Positions 18,545-26,059 of a stretch of 64,000 bases of DNA are shown piece by piece. The stretch covers positions 186,001 to 250,000 of the forward strand of contig NZ_JASERT010000002.1 in the NCBI RefSeq assembly GCF_030027245.1. Reading direction: 5' to 3'. The notes under the pieces were generated by a model. The model searched no databases, was not told the DNA's origin, and saw only the letters and a list, made by a program, of their open reading frames with translations. Origin of the DNA: Asticcacaulis sp. EMRT-3 (lineage in GTDB: Bacteria; Pseudomonadota; Alphaproteobacteria; Caulobacterales; Caulobacteraceae). The position numbers and the translations under genes were made by a program. Each line of letters opens with the position of its first letter. The first letter of the stretch is position 1.

Positions 18545-19657
18545 GTGGCGGACATCAGCGTTAGGCTCAGCGACGTGACCAAAAGCTTTGGTGGCCATGA
18601 GGTCATCAAGGGCATTTCACTCGAAGTGGAAAAGGGCGAACTGGTCGTTTTCGTCGGCCCGTCGGGCTGCGGAAAATCAACGCTGCTGCGCCTGATCGCA
18701 GGCCTCGACACCCCCACCTCAGGCAGCATCCAGATTTCTGGCCAGGATGTCACCTTTGCCCATCCGTCGAAGCGCGGCGTGGCGATGGTGTTCCAGTCCT
18801 ACGCGCTTTATCCCCATATGACGGTTGAGGACAATATTGGTTTTGCCTTGAAGATCAAAGGCATGTCTAAAATAGATGTGAGATCGCGCGTGGCCCGCGC
18901 TGCCGATATATTGCAACTGACGCCTTTGCTGAAGCGCCTGCCCAAGGCGCTGTCGGGCGGTCAGCGCCAGCGCGTCGCCATTGGCCGCGCCATTGTGCGC
19001 GAACCGGATGTGTTTCTGTTCGACGAGCCCCTGTCCAATCTCGATGCGAGCCTGCGCGGTCAGATGCGCGTCGAAATCGCCCGCCTGCACGCCAATCTGG
19101 GCGCCACCTCGGTCTATGTCACCCATGATCAGGTCGAGGCCATGACACTGGCGTCCAAGATCGTGGTTTTGAATGGCGGGCGCATCGAGCAGATCGGTTC
19201 GCCGCTTGAGCTGTATCGCCGCCCGGCCAATCTGTTCGTGGCCGGTTTTATCGGCTCGCCACGCATGAATATGCTGCCCGCCACGCTCGATTCCAGCGGG
19301 CCCGCGCAGGTGACTCTGGCCACGGCGCAAGGCCCCCTCACCCTGCCGAGACAGGGCGTCGGGGCCATGAAGGGCGGAAAGATCACCTTGGGTTTGCGCC
19401 CCGAACATATCCATCTGGCGGGTGCGGAGGAGGCGGACGCCCTCACCGGCTGCGTCCATCTGGTCGAACGGCTGGGCGGGGAAACCTTCGCCTATGTCAC
19501 GCTTGATGGCTTCGATGCCGCGCCTTTGATCGTGCGGCTGGATGGTGAAAGCGATGTGACGCCGCAAGCTGAGGTGCGCCTGAGCTTTGACCACGACCGC
19601 GCCCATCTGTTCGGCGCAGATGGCAAGGCGCTGGGCGCACCGGTTGAGGCCATCTGA
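18545..19657 (+). CDS. togA: Oligosaccharide ABC importer ATPase (TogA/UgpC-like)
   Basis: A 370-residue CUT1-type ABC ATPase that powers sugar uptake. Visible motifs are Walker [10 protein letters not shown] (38-46), the signature [14 protein letters not shown], Walker [13 protein letters not shown], the switch histidine in [11 protein letters not shown] and a C-terminal TOBE/regulatory domain. Start is GTG at 18545. It leads an apparent six-gene operon: ATPase, two permeases, binding protein, GH28, GH105. The TogB-like binding protein and pectin enzymes downstream point to oligogalacturonides as the substrate. The tog symbol is by context and family resemblance; UgpC/MsmX-type ATPases are promiscuous. 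Confidence 0.85.
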   Translation: MADISVRLSDVTKSFGGHEVIKGISLEVEKGELVVFVGPSGCGKSTLLRLIAGLDTPTSGSIQISGQDVTFAHPSKRGVAMVFQSYALYPHMTVEDNIGFALKIKGMSKIDVRSRVARAADILQLTPLLKRLPKALSGGQRQRVAIGRAIVREPDVFLFDEPLSNLDASLRGQMRVEIARLHANLGATSVYVTHDQVEAMTLASKIVVLNGGRIEQIGSPLELYRRPANLFVAGFIGSPRMNMLPATLDSSGPAQVTLATAQGPLTLPRQGVGAMKGGKITLGLRPEHIHLAGAEEADALTGCVHLVERLGGETFAYVTLDGFDAAPLIVRLDGESDVTPQAEVRLSFDHDRAHLFGADGKALGAPVEAI

Positions 19658-19658
19658 C

Positions 19659-20549
19659 ATGTATCAGAACAAACTCACCGGCTCGCTCTATATCTCGCCC
19701 TTCATCATCGGCTTTGCGGTCTTCACGGCCTTTCCGTTTCTGGCCTCGTTTGTGTTGAGCCTGACCGACGCCCATTTGCAGGACCAACTCGGCGAGGCTC
19801 ATTTCATCGGCCTGTCCAACTATGCCGCCATGTGGCGCGACGCCACCTTTCACAAAAGCCTAAGCGTCACCTTCATCTATGTGCTGCTGACCGTGCCGCT
19901 GAAGCTGGCCTTCGCGCTGTTGATGGCGGTTCTGCTCAATTTCCGCCTGCGCGCCATCGGCCTGTTCCGCACGGTGTTTTACCTGCCGTCGATCCTCGGC
20001 GGTTCGGTGGCCGTGGCAGTCGTGTGGCGCTTTGTGTTCGCTGGCGACGGCCTGATCAATCAGGTGCTGCACCTGATGCACTTAAGCGGCGTCAACTGGC
20101 TGGGCGAACCGTCCACCGCCATGTTCTCGTTGGTTTTGCTGCGCCTGTGGGAGTTCGGCTCGGCGATGGTGGTGTTTCTGGCGGGCTTAAAAGCCATTCC
20201 GTCCGATCTGTATGAAGCCGCCGATCTCGACGGGGCGTCGCGCCTGCGCCAGTTTATCTTCATCACCCTGCCGCTTTTAACGCCGGTGATCTTCTTCAAC
20301 TTCATCATGCAGATCGTGCAGGCGTTTCAGGAGTTTAACGGCCCCTATATCATCACCGGCGGCGGGCCCATGAAATCAAGCTATCTGCTGCCTTTGATGA
20401 TCTATGAGGAAGCGTTTAAATATTTCAATCTCGGCTATGCCTCGGCCCTGTCATGGGTTCTGTTCCTCATCATCGCCGTCTTCACCGCCGTGGCCTTCTG
20501 GTCGCAGGGCAAGTGGGTGTTTTACGCCCAAGAGTCGAAGGGGGACTGA
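19659..20549 (+). CDS. togM: Oligogalacturonide ABC permease 1 (TogM-like)
   Basis: A 296-residue inner-membrane permease of the MalF/UgpA type with six predicted helices. The coupling EAA loop reads YEAADLDGASRLRQFIFITL (about residues 185-204) and would dock on the ATPase. The ATG at 19659 follows the ATPase stop by one base; an upstream in-frame extension of 24 codons lies within the ATPase gene and is rejected. It would pair with the next permease to form the translocation channel. The assignment to TogM is from operon position and the TogB-like partner. Confidence 0.85.
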   Translation: MYQNKLTGSLYISPFIIGFAVFTAFPFLASFVLSLTDAHLQDQLGEAHFIGLSNYAAMWRDATFHKSLSVTFIYVLLTVPLKLAFALLMAVLLNFRLRAIGLFRTVFYLPSILGGSVAVAVVWRFVFAGDGLINQVLHLMHLSGVNWLGEPSTAMFSLVLLRLWEFGSAMVVFLAGLKAIPSDLYEAADLDGASRLRQFIFITLPLLTPVIFFNFIMQIVQAFQEFNGPYIITGGGPMKSSYLLPLMIYEEAFKYFNLGYASALSWVLFLIIAVFTAVAFWSQGKWVFYAQESKGD

Positions 20550-20551
20550 GC

Positions 20552-21421
20552 ATGGCCGTTCAATCTATCGACACCTGGCGCAAATACCTGCCCGCCGCCA
20601 ATGCCTTTGTCCGCTATGGTCTGCTGATCGCCGTGGGATTTCTGATGCTCTATCCGCTTTTGTGGATGGTGGGTTCGGCCTTCAAGAACAACCACGACAT
20701 CTTCACCACCATCGGCTTCATCCCGCATCACCCGACGGCGGATGGCTTCAAAAACGGCTGGAAGACTTCGACCGAATATACGTTTGGCCATTACCTGATC
20801 AATACGATGAAGATCGTCATCCCCAAGGTGATCTGCACGGTGATCTCGTCGGTCATCGTGGCCTATGGTTTCGCGCGTTTCGCCATTCCGGGCCGCAAGG
20901 TCTGGTTTGCGCTGCTGATGGCTACCGTGCTGCTGCCGAAAAGCGTGCTGCTGATCCCGCAATATCTGATGTTCCGCCAGTTCGGCTGGCTCGATACCTA
21001 TCTGCCGCTCTATGTGCCGCAGGCCTTTGCGGTCGAAGGTTTCTTCGTCTTCCTGATCATCCAGTTCATGCGCTCGCTGCCGCGCGATATGGAAGAGGCG
21101 GCGGTGATGGATGGCTGCAACTCGTTTCAGGTGCTGACCCTGATCGTGGCGCCGGTCATCCTGCCCGCCATTATTTCGGTGGCCCTGTTCCAGTTCATGT
21201 GGTCGATGAACGACTTCATTCAACCGTTAATTTACCTGTCGTCGGTCGATAAATACCCGGTGTCGCTGGCGCTGAAAATGTCGATCGACGTCACCGAAGC
21301 GACCAACTGGAACGAGATCCTCGCCATGTCGGCCATTGCGCTTGCCCCATCTCTGATCCTGTTCTTCGTCGCGCAGAAATACTTTGTCGATGGCGTCACG
21401 TCGGGAGCGGTCAAGGGATGA
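20552..21421 (+). CDS. togN: Oligogalacturonide ABC permease 2 (TogN-like)
   Basis: A 289-residue MalG/UgpE-type permease with six predicted helices and the EAA loop EEAAVMDGCNSFQVLTLI (about residues 187-204). ATG at 20552 is two bases after the previous stop and has a GGGGGA Shine-Dalgarno; the longer frame from 20453 overlaps the first permease. Its stop overlaps the start of the binding-protein gene by four bases (ATGA). It completes the heterodimeric channel of the importer. Confidence 0.85.
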   Translation: MAVQSIDTWRKYLPAANAFVRYGLLIAVGFLMLYPLLWMVGSAFKNNHDIFTTIGFIPHHPTADGFKNGWKTSTEYTFGHYLINTMKIVIPKVICTVISSVIVAYGFARFAIPGRKVWFALLMATVLLPKSVLLIPQYLMFRQFGWLDTYLPLYVPQAFAVEGFFVFLIIQFMRSLPRDMEEAAVMDGCNSFQVLTLIVAPVILPAIISVALFQFMWSMNDFIQPLIYLSSVDKYPVSLALKMSIDVTEATNWNEILAMSAIALAPSLILFFVAQKYFVDGVTSGAVKG

Positions 21422-22746
21422 GCCTGCATCGCCGTCATCTGTTGAGTGGACTGGCTTCCTCAGGTCTGGCGGCCTCCGGTCTGGTTGCCTCAGGTCTGGC
21501 TGCCTGCTCCGCCCGCCCGAAAGCCTCCACCGGCAAGAAGGTGTCCCTGCGCATGAGTTGGTGGGGCGGTTCGTCGGCGCACAAGGCCACGCTGTCGGCG
21601 CTCAAAATCTTCATGCAGCGTTATCCCCATATCGAGGTGACCGGCGAATATACCGGCTTTATCGGCCATCTGGAGCGCCTGACCACCCAGATTGCCGGCC
21701 ATACCGCGCCCGACCTGATGCAGATCAACTGGTACTGGCAGATCCTGTTTTCGCGCGACGGCACAGGCTTTTACGATCTCGACCGGCTGTCGCACATCAT
21801 TGATTTATCGCAGTTTGATCCGCGCACCCTCGATATGGGTCGGCGCGGCGGCCATCTGAATGCCCTGTCTTTGTCGAATGCGGCGCGGCTCTTCTATTTC
21901 AACCGCACCACTTTTGATCAGGCAGGGCTGTCCTTACCGGCAAGCTGGGACGATCTGCTGACGGCGGGGCCTAAGCTGCAAGCGAAACTGGGCGACGCCT
22001 ATTACGCGATGGACGCCACCTTTCAGGATTTCACGGCTCTGGGCCGCTCCTATATCGTGCAGAAAACCGGCAAGGCGATGGTCGATGATGTCCATAAGCG
22101 GCTCAACTGCACGCCGGATGACATGGCCGAAATGGCGTGGCTCTATGGCCGGATGACCGGAAATCACGGCCTGCCGTCCGCCAGGTACCGCGCCTCATTC
22201 GGCAATGTGGCCCAGCAGGAATTGCGCCCGTGGATCAATGGCCAGTTCGCCGGATGCTATTTGTGGAACTCGTCGATCGACAAATTCACGGACACTCTGG
22301 CGCACGGCGAGAAGCTGAAACTGGCGCCCTATCCCTTGCGTCCCGGCGCGACCGATGCCGGACTTCTGTATCGTCCGTCAATGATGTTTGCGATCAACAG
22401 CCGCACCAAATATCCCGAAGAAACGGCGCTTTTGCTGAACTTTCTGATGAATGATCCGGCGGGGGTGCGCGCTATGGGTCTGGTGCGCGGCATCCCCGAT
22501 TCCCGCATTGGCCGCGCCACTCTGGCGGCGGATGGGACCATTACAGGCCTCAAGGCCGACAGCGAGGTCGAGCTGGCCAAACTGCCGATCACCGTCACTG
22601 AAAGCCCGTGGTTCGAGCATCCGCGCGTGCGCGACGGCTTTCAGGATATTCTCGAAATGCAGGGCTATGGTGTGCTGAGCGAAAAAGAGGCCGGTCAGCG
22701 ACTATATGATGACATCAATGCGATACTGGCCAGAGTGATAAGATGA
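21418..22746 (+). CDS. togB: Oligogalacturonide-binding lipoprotein (TogB-like)
   Basis: A 442-residue extracellular solute-binding protein family 1 member. The signal region has an RRH near the start and four successive near-copies of SGLAA ending in the lipobox SGLAAC, so it is probably lipid-anchored in the periplasm; the double arginine could also suit the Tat route. The mature protein opens with LRMSWWGGSSAHKATLSALK, the SWWGG block characteristic of TogB-type oligogalacturonide-binding proteins. Co-transcription with two permeases, an ATPase, GH28 and GH105 supports that substrate. Its last codons and stop are duplicated in tandem just downstream. Confidence 0.88.
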   Translation: MSLHRRHLLSGLASSGLAASGLVASGLAACSARPKASTGKKVSLRMSWWGGSSAHKATLSALKIFMQRYPHIEVTGEYTGFIGHLERLTTQIAGHTAPDLMQINWYWQILFSRDGTGFYDLDRLSHIIDLSQFDPRTLDMGRRGGHLNALSLSNAARLFYFNRTTFDQAGLSLPASWDDLLTAGPKLQAKLGDAYYAMDATFQDFTALGRSYIVQKTGKAMVDDVHKRLNCTPDDMAEMAWLYGRMTGNHGLPSARYRASFGNVAQQELRPWINGQFAGCYLWNSSIDKFTDTLAHGEKLKLAPYPLRPGATDAGLLYRPSMMFAINSRTKYPEETALLLNFLMNDPAGVRAMGLVRGIPDSRIGRATLAADGTITGLKADSEVELAKLPITVTESPWFEHPRVRDGFQDILEMQGYGVLSEKEAGQRLYDDINAILARVIR

Positions 22747-22759
22747 GAGTGATAAGATG
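22732..22759 (+). repeat. 14-bp tandem duplication over stop codon
   Basis: AGAGTGATAAGATG occurs twice in a row. The first copy encodes the last residues of the binding protein and begins its stop; the second copy is untranslated. Confidence 0.9.
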
Positions 22760-22774
22760 AGGGAAATCGTCTTT

Positions 22775-22908
22775 CATCCTCCCCTGCGCAGCGGGGGAGG
22801 TGTCGAGCAAGCGCAGCGCGTCGAGACGGAGGGGCCCTCTGGCTGCGGTCATGCCCCCTCCGTCGCGGACTTCGCCGCGCCACCTCCCCCGCTGCGCAGG
22901 GGAGGATG
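22775..22908. repeat. 134-bp inverted-repeat element between operon genes
   Basis: Perfect 28-bp arms (22775-22802 and 22881-22908) enclose about 78 bases that contain a second, shorter inversion (GACGGAGGGG and CCCCCTCCGTC). Each arm is itself nearly palindromic around TGCGCA. Such elements resemble the small palindromic repeats scattered in many alphaproteobacterial genomes. The right arm contains the GGAGG that serves as Shine-Dalgarno for the next gene. Confidence 0.85.
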
Positions 22909-22919
22909 AGTTGACGATC

Positions 22920-24464
22920 ATGACCCCTTCCCTCACCCTGATCTGCGCCCTGCCGAACTCGCTGACCTTTGAGCTGCGCAATGGTGCGTGCTTCGAGAGC
23001 GATACGCCGCATCAGATTCTCGTCAATGGCGCGCAAGTGCTTTCCACCACCCGCAATGTCTTCACCCTGCGCGGCCTGATGAGCGCTACAGACCACCGCG
23101 TCGAGGTGCGTTCCGGCGGCAAGAGCTTCAAAACCACGGCCCGCACCGCCCCTTTAAGCGTCGTCCTCCATCCTGAGGATTTCGGCGCGAAAGGCGATGG
23201 CGTGGCCGACGACACGCGCGCCCTGCAAGCCGCCCTGTCGGCCTGTCCGCCCGATGGCGTGGTGCGGCTGGCCAAGACCTATCTGTCCGGCCCTCTGTTT
23301 CTGAAAAGCCGGATGAATCTCGAAATCCTGAAGGGTGCAAAACTGCTGGGTGTGCGCGACATCGCTCAGTGGCCCATCCTTCCGGGTATATTGTATGATG
23401 AGCAGGGCATTGAAAAAGCCTGGCTTGGCTCATGGGAGGGCCAGCCACAGGGCTGCCACGCCGCGCTTCTCAATATCCTCAGCGCCTCGCAGGTCAGCAT
23501 CTATGGCGAGGGGCTGATCGACGGCCAGGCCGGTTTCGATACCTGGTGGGCGCACCCGAAAACCCCCTATAGCGGAAGCTGGCGGCCACGCCTGATCTTC
23601 TGCGTTGACAGCGACAACCTGACCTTTGAGGGCTTTACCCTGGCCAATTCGCCGTCATGGAATCTGCACCCGCTCCATTGCCGTCAGGTGACCGCCGCCT
23701 GTCTCAATATCACCGCCCCCGCCAACAGTCCGAATACCGATGGTTTTGACCCCGAAAGCTGCGAAGATGTGGTGGGGGCCGGTATCCATTTCACGGTCGG
23801 CGATGATTGCATCGCCATCAAATCGGGCAAGATCGAGATGGCCAAAAAGGCGCTGCGGCCAACGCGCGGCGTGCACATCTCCAACTGCTGGATGCAGGAC
23901 GGCCACGGCGGCGTCACGCTCGGCTCGGAAATGGCGGCGGGCGTTTACGGCGTGGTGGTGCGCGACTGCCGCTTTACCGGCACCGACCGCGGGGTGCGCG
24001 TCAAGACACGGCGCGGTCGCGGCAAGGACGCCATCGTCAAGGGGGCGTGGTTCGATAATATCGAGATGAACGGCGTCGGCACCGCCTTTGTCATCAACAG
24101 CTTCTACTGGGCCGATGCGGACGGCAAGACCGATTATGTCGGCTCGCGCGCCCCGCAGCCGGTCAGCGACCTGACGCCGTGGCTGGGCGGTTTCAAACTG
24201 ACCCATATCCGCTGCGAAAATGTCCGCAACGCCGTCGTTTATCTGCTCGGCCTGCCCGAACAGCCGATCGAAGGCATCGACATCGACGGGCTTTATGCCC
24301 GCTTCGATCCCGCCGCCAAGCCGGAACCGCCTGATATGGCCGCCTCGATCCCGCCGGAGCTGCATCGCGGCATCTATATCGTCAATGCCCGCCATATCCG
24401 CCTCAGACATATCGACATAGAAGGTCAGGCGGGCGACAAAATCCATCTGGAGAATGTGTCGTGA
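22920..24464 (+). CDS. Cytoplasmic GH28 exo-polygalacturonase
   Basis: A 514-residue right-handed beta-helix glycosidase. After a roughly 80-residue fibronectin-III-like N-terminal domain, the helix carries all four GH28 signatures: NTDGFD, GDDCIAIKSG (catalytic aspartates), GHGGVTLGSE and RVKTRRGRG. No signal peptide or hydrophobic segment is present, so it should act in the cytoplasm, probably releasing monomers from imported oligogalacturonides. ATG 22920 is used; a TTG at 22911 has better spacing to the GGAGG supplied by the inverted repeat and would add three residues. Longer frames from 22800 would translate the repeat. It lies between the importer and GH105, with a four-base overlap to the latter. 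Confidence 0.88.
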   Translation: MTPSLTLICALPNSLTFELRNGACFESDTPHQILVNGAQVLSTTRNVFTLRGLMSATDHRVEVRSGGKSFKTTARTAPLSVVLHPEDFGAKGDGVADDTRALQAALSACPPDGVVRLAKTYLSGPLFLKSRMNLEILKGAKLLGVRDIAQWPILPGILYDEQGIEKAWLGSWEGQPQGCHAALLNILSASQVSIYGEGLIDGQAGFDTWWAHPKTPYSGSWRPRLIFCVDSDNLTFEGFTLANSPSWNLHPLHCRQVTAACLNITAPANSPNTDGFDPESCEDVVGAGIHFTVGDDCIAIKSGKIEMAKKALRPTRGVHISNCWMQDGHGGVTLGSEMAAGVYGVVVRDCRFTGTDRGVRVKTRRGRGKDAIVKGAWFDNIEMNGVGTAFVINSFYWADADGKTDYVGSRAPQPVSDLTPWLGGFKLTHIRCENVRNAVVYLLGLPEQPIEGIDIDGLYARFDPAAKPEPPDMAASIPPELHRGIYIVNARHIRLRHIDIEGQAGDKIHLENVS

Positions 24465-25630
24465 TCGTGCTGCCCGCTATCCCCGACAATGTAAAGACAG
24501 CGCCGGTGAAGCGCAGCTTTCATCTCGGCCGCGACACGATTTCCGGGCTATCGGCGTTCGGCGCGCAGGTGCCGGTTTTCGTCGAATCCTACCTGCGCAC
24601 CTGGACGCCTTACCGGTCGTTCTGGAACTATGAAGACGGCTGCGTCTGGACCGGGGCGCTGGCGCTGTATGAGGCCACGGCTGATCAGGCCCTGCTTGAT
24701 TTCGTGCGCTCCGAGGCAGGTCTGCGCATCACGCCCGAAGGTGGCATCCCCAGCTTCGACCCGTCCGAATACAATATTGACGGCGTGCAGGCGGGCCGCG
24801 TTCTGGCCCCGCTGTTCCGCCTGACCGGCGAGGCGCGTTACCGTCAGGCGATGGATACGCAGTTCGTCCAGCTCGAAAGCCATCCGCGCACGCAATCGGG
24901 CAATTACTGGCACAAGCAGATCTATCCGCATCAGGTCTGGCTCGACGGCCTGTACATGGCCCAGCCCTTCCAGACGCAATATGCGCTGGCGGCGGGCAGG
25001 CCTGAGCTGTTTGCCGATACGGTGCGCCAGTTTCTGCACGTTGAAAAGGTGCTGAAAGACCCGAAAACCGGCCTCTGTTATCACGGCTGGGACGAGAGCC
25101 GCGCCGAGCGCTGGGCCAATCCCGAAACCGGTTGTTCGCCCTGTTTCTGGGGGCGCGCTATGGGCTGGTGGGTAATGGCGCTGGCCGATGTTTATGAGCT
25201 GTCCGCAGGGCTTGATGAAGCGGGCCGCGCTGAAATCGCCCGGCTTTTGCGCGATACCGCCACCGCCTTGATGGCGGCGCGCTCGCCGGCCGGCCTGTGG
25301 TGGCAGGTGCTGGGTCAGGGGAGCCGCGACGGCAATTACGAAGAGGTTTCGGCTTCGCTAATGATCGCTTATGCCCTGATGAAGGGCGCGCGCCTCGGCG
25401 TGCTGTCCGTCGATTGCGCCACGGCCGGACGCCACGCGCTCAACACGCTTTGCGCGCGATTTGTCACGCCCTCGGCGCTGGACGGCATTTGCGGCGTTGC
25501 GGGGCTAGGCAATACGCCTTACCGCGATGGCAGTTTTGCCTATTACCTGTCTGAAAAGATCACGCCCAACGACCCCAAGGGGGTGGCCGCCCTGCTGATG
25601 GCGCTGGCCGAAGGGCTCAGATCTTCCTGA
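24461..25630 (+). CDS. GH105 unsaturated rhamnogalacturonyl/galacturonyl hydrolase
   Basis: A 389-residue (alpha/alpha)6-barrel hydrolase of the YteR/YesR family. It removes the 4,5-unsaturated uronate left at the non-reducing end by pectate or rhamnogalacturonan lyases. Diagnostic segments are NYEDGCVWTGALALYEAT, IDGVQAGRVLAPL, HQVWLDGLYMAQPF (its Asp matches the acid/base Asp143 of YteR) and CFWGRAMGWWVMALADV. No signal peptide is present, so the substrate must be imported, matching the upstream ABC genes. Start GTG at 24461 overlaps the GH28 stop by four bases. It is the last gene of the operon and is followed by a strong terminator. Confidence 0.9.
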   Translation: MIVLPAIPDNVKTAPVKRSFHLGRDTISGLSAFGAQVPVFVESYLRTWTPYRSFWNYEDGCVWTGALALYEATADQALLDFVRSEAGLRITPEGGIPSFDPSEYNIDGVQAGRVLAPLFRLTGEARYRQAMDTQFVQLESHPRTQSGNYWHKQIYPHQVWLDGLYMAQPFQTQYALAAGRPELFADTVRQFLHVEKVLKDPKTGLCYHGWDESRAERWANPETGCSPCFWGRAMGWWVMALADVYELSAGLDEAGRAEIARLLRDTATALMAARSPAGLWWQVLGQGSRDGNYEEVSASLMIAYALMKGARLGVLSVDCATAGRHALNTLCARFVTPSALDGICGVAGLGNTPYRDGSFAYYLSEKITPNDPKGVAALLMALAEGLRSS

Positions 25631-25804
25631 CCCACCCGACTTGCGGGAATCCTGCCGAAGCCACCCGCCAGAACATAAAGCTGCTTTTCAGCGTGTCCGG
25701 CAAGACGGAACTTTCATGACCGCGCGCCTGACAAGGCGCAATCCGCTGCCACGATGAACCGTATCAAATACTTGTTTTTACAAAATAATATATAGTTTAC
25801 GACG

Positions 25805-25862
25805 GACTTCGGTGGCAAAAATGCCGCATCCTCCGCCAGTTTTGCCACCGGTGTCTTTTTTT
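25805..25862 (+). terminator. Rho-independent terminator of ABC/GH28/GH105 operon
   Basis: A 16-bp stem with two mismatches (25805-25820 against 25840-25855) is followed directly by seven T residues (25856-25862). It lies 175 bases after the GH105 stop. Its descending arm contains CACCGGTGTC and so mimics the pectin operator. Confidence 0.8.
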
Positions 25863-25939
25863 GCGGAGCAGGCCTTGCGATGCAGAACAAACTATGTCTA
25901 AGTCAAGGCATACCTGGTGGCTTTATTGTCAAACTGTAA

Positions 25940-25953
25940 TGACACCGGTGTCA
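25940..25953. promoter_or_regulatory. Perfect pectin-regulon operator (TonB receptor 1)
   Basis: TGACACCGGTGTCA is a perfect 14-bp palindrome and the best example of the motif. It lies 106 bases before the receptor start. A TTGTCA at 25926-25931 could be the -35 box, placing the operator between the promoter elements, which suits repression. The rest of the 25631-26059 gap holds the terminator and no other recognisable feature. Confidence 0.75.
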
Positions 25954-26059
25954 AATAAGTCATTAAAATGGACGCAATCGATAGCGTTCCGACATTGAAA
26001 AAGGTTCGCCGGAGTCGCGTAACGAACTCAGGTAGCAGACCAGAACGGGGAGTGAATTT

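Noticed and set aside
25844..25857. Second pectin operator before TonB receptor 1
   Set aside because: The bases form the descending arm of a 16-bp terminator stem followed by seven T residues; that explains them better.
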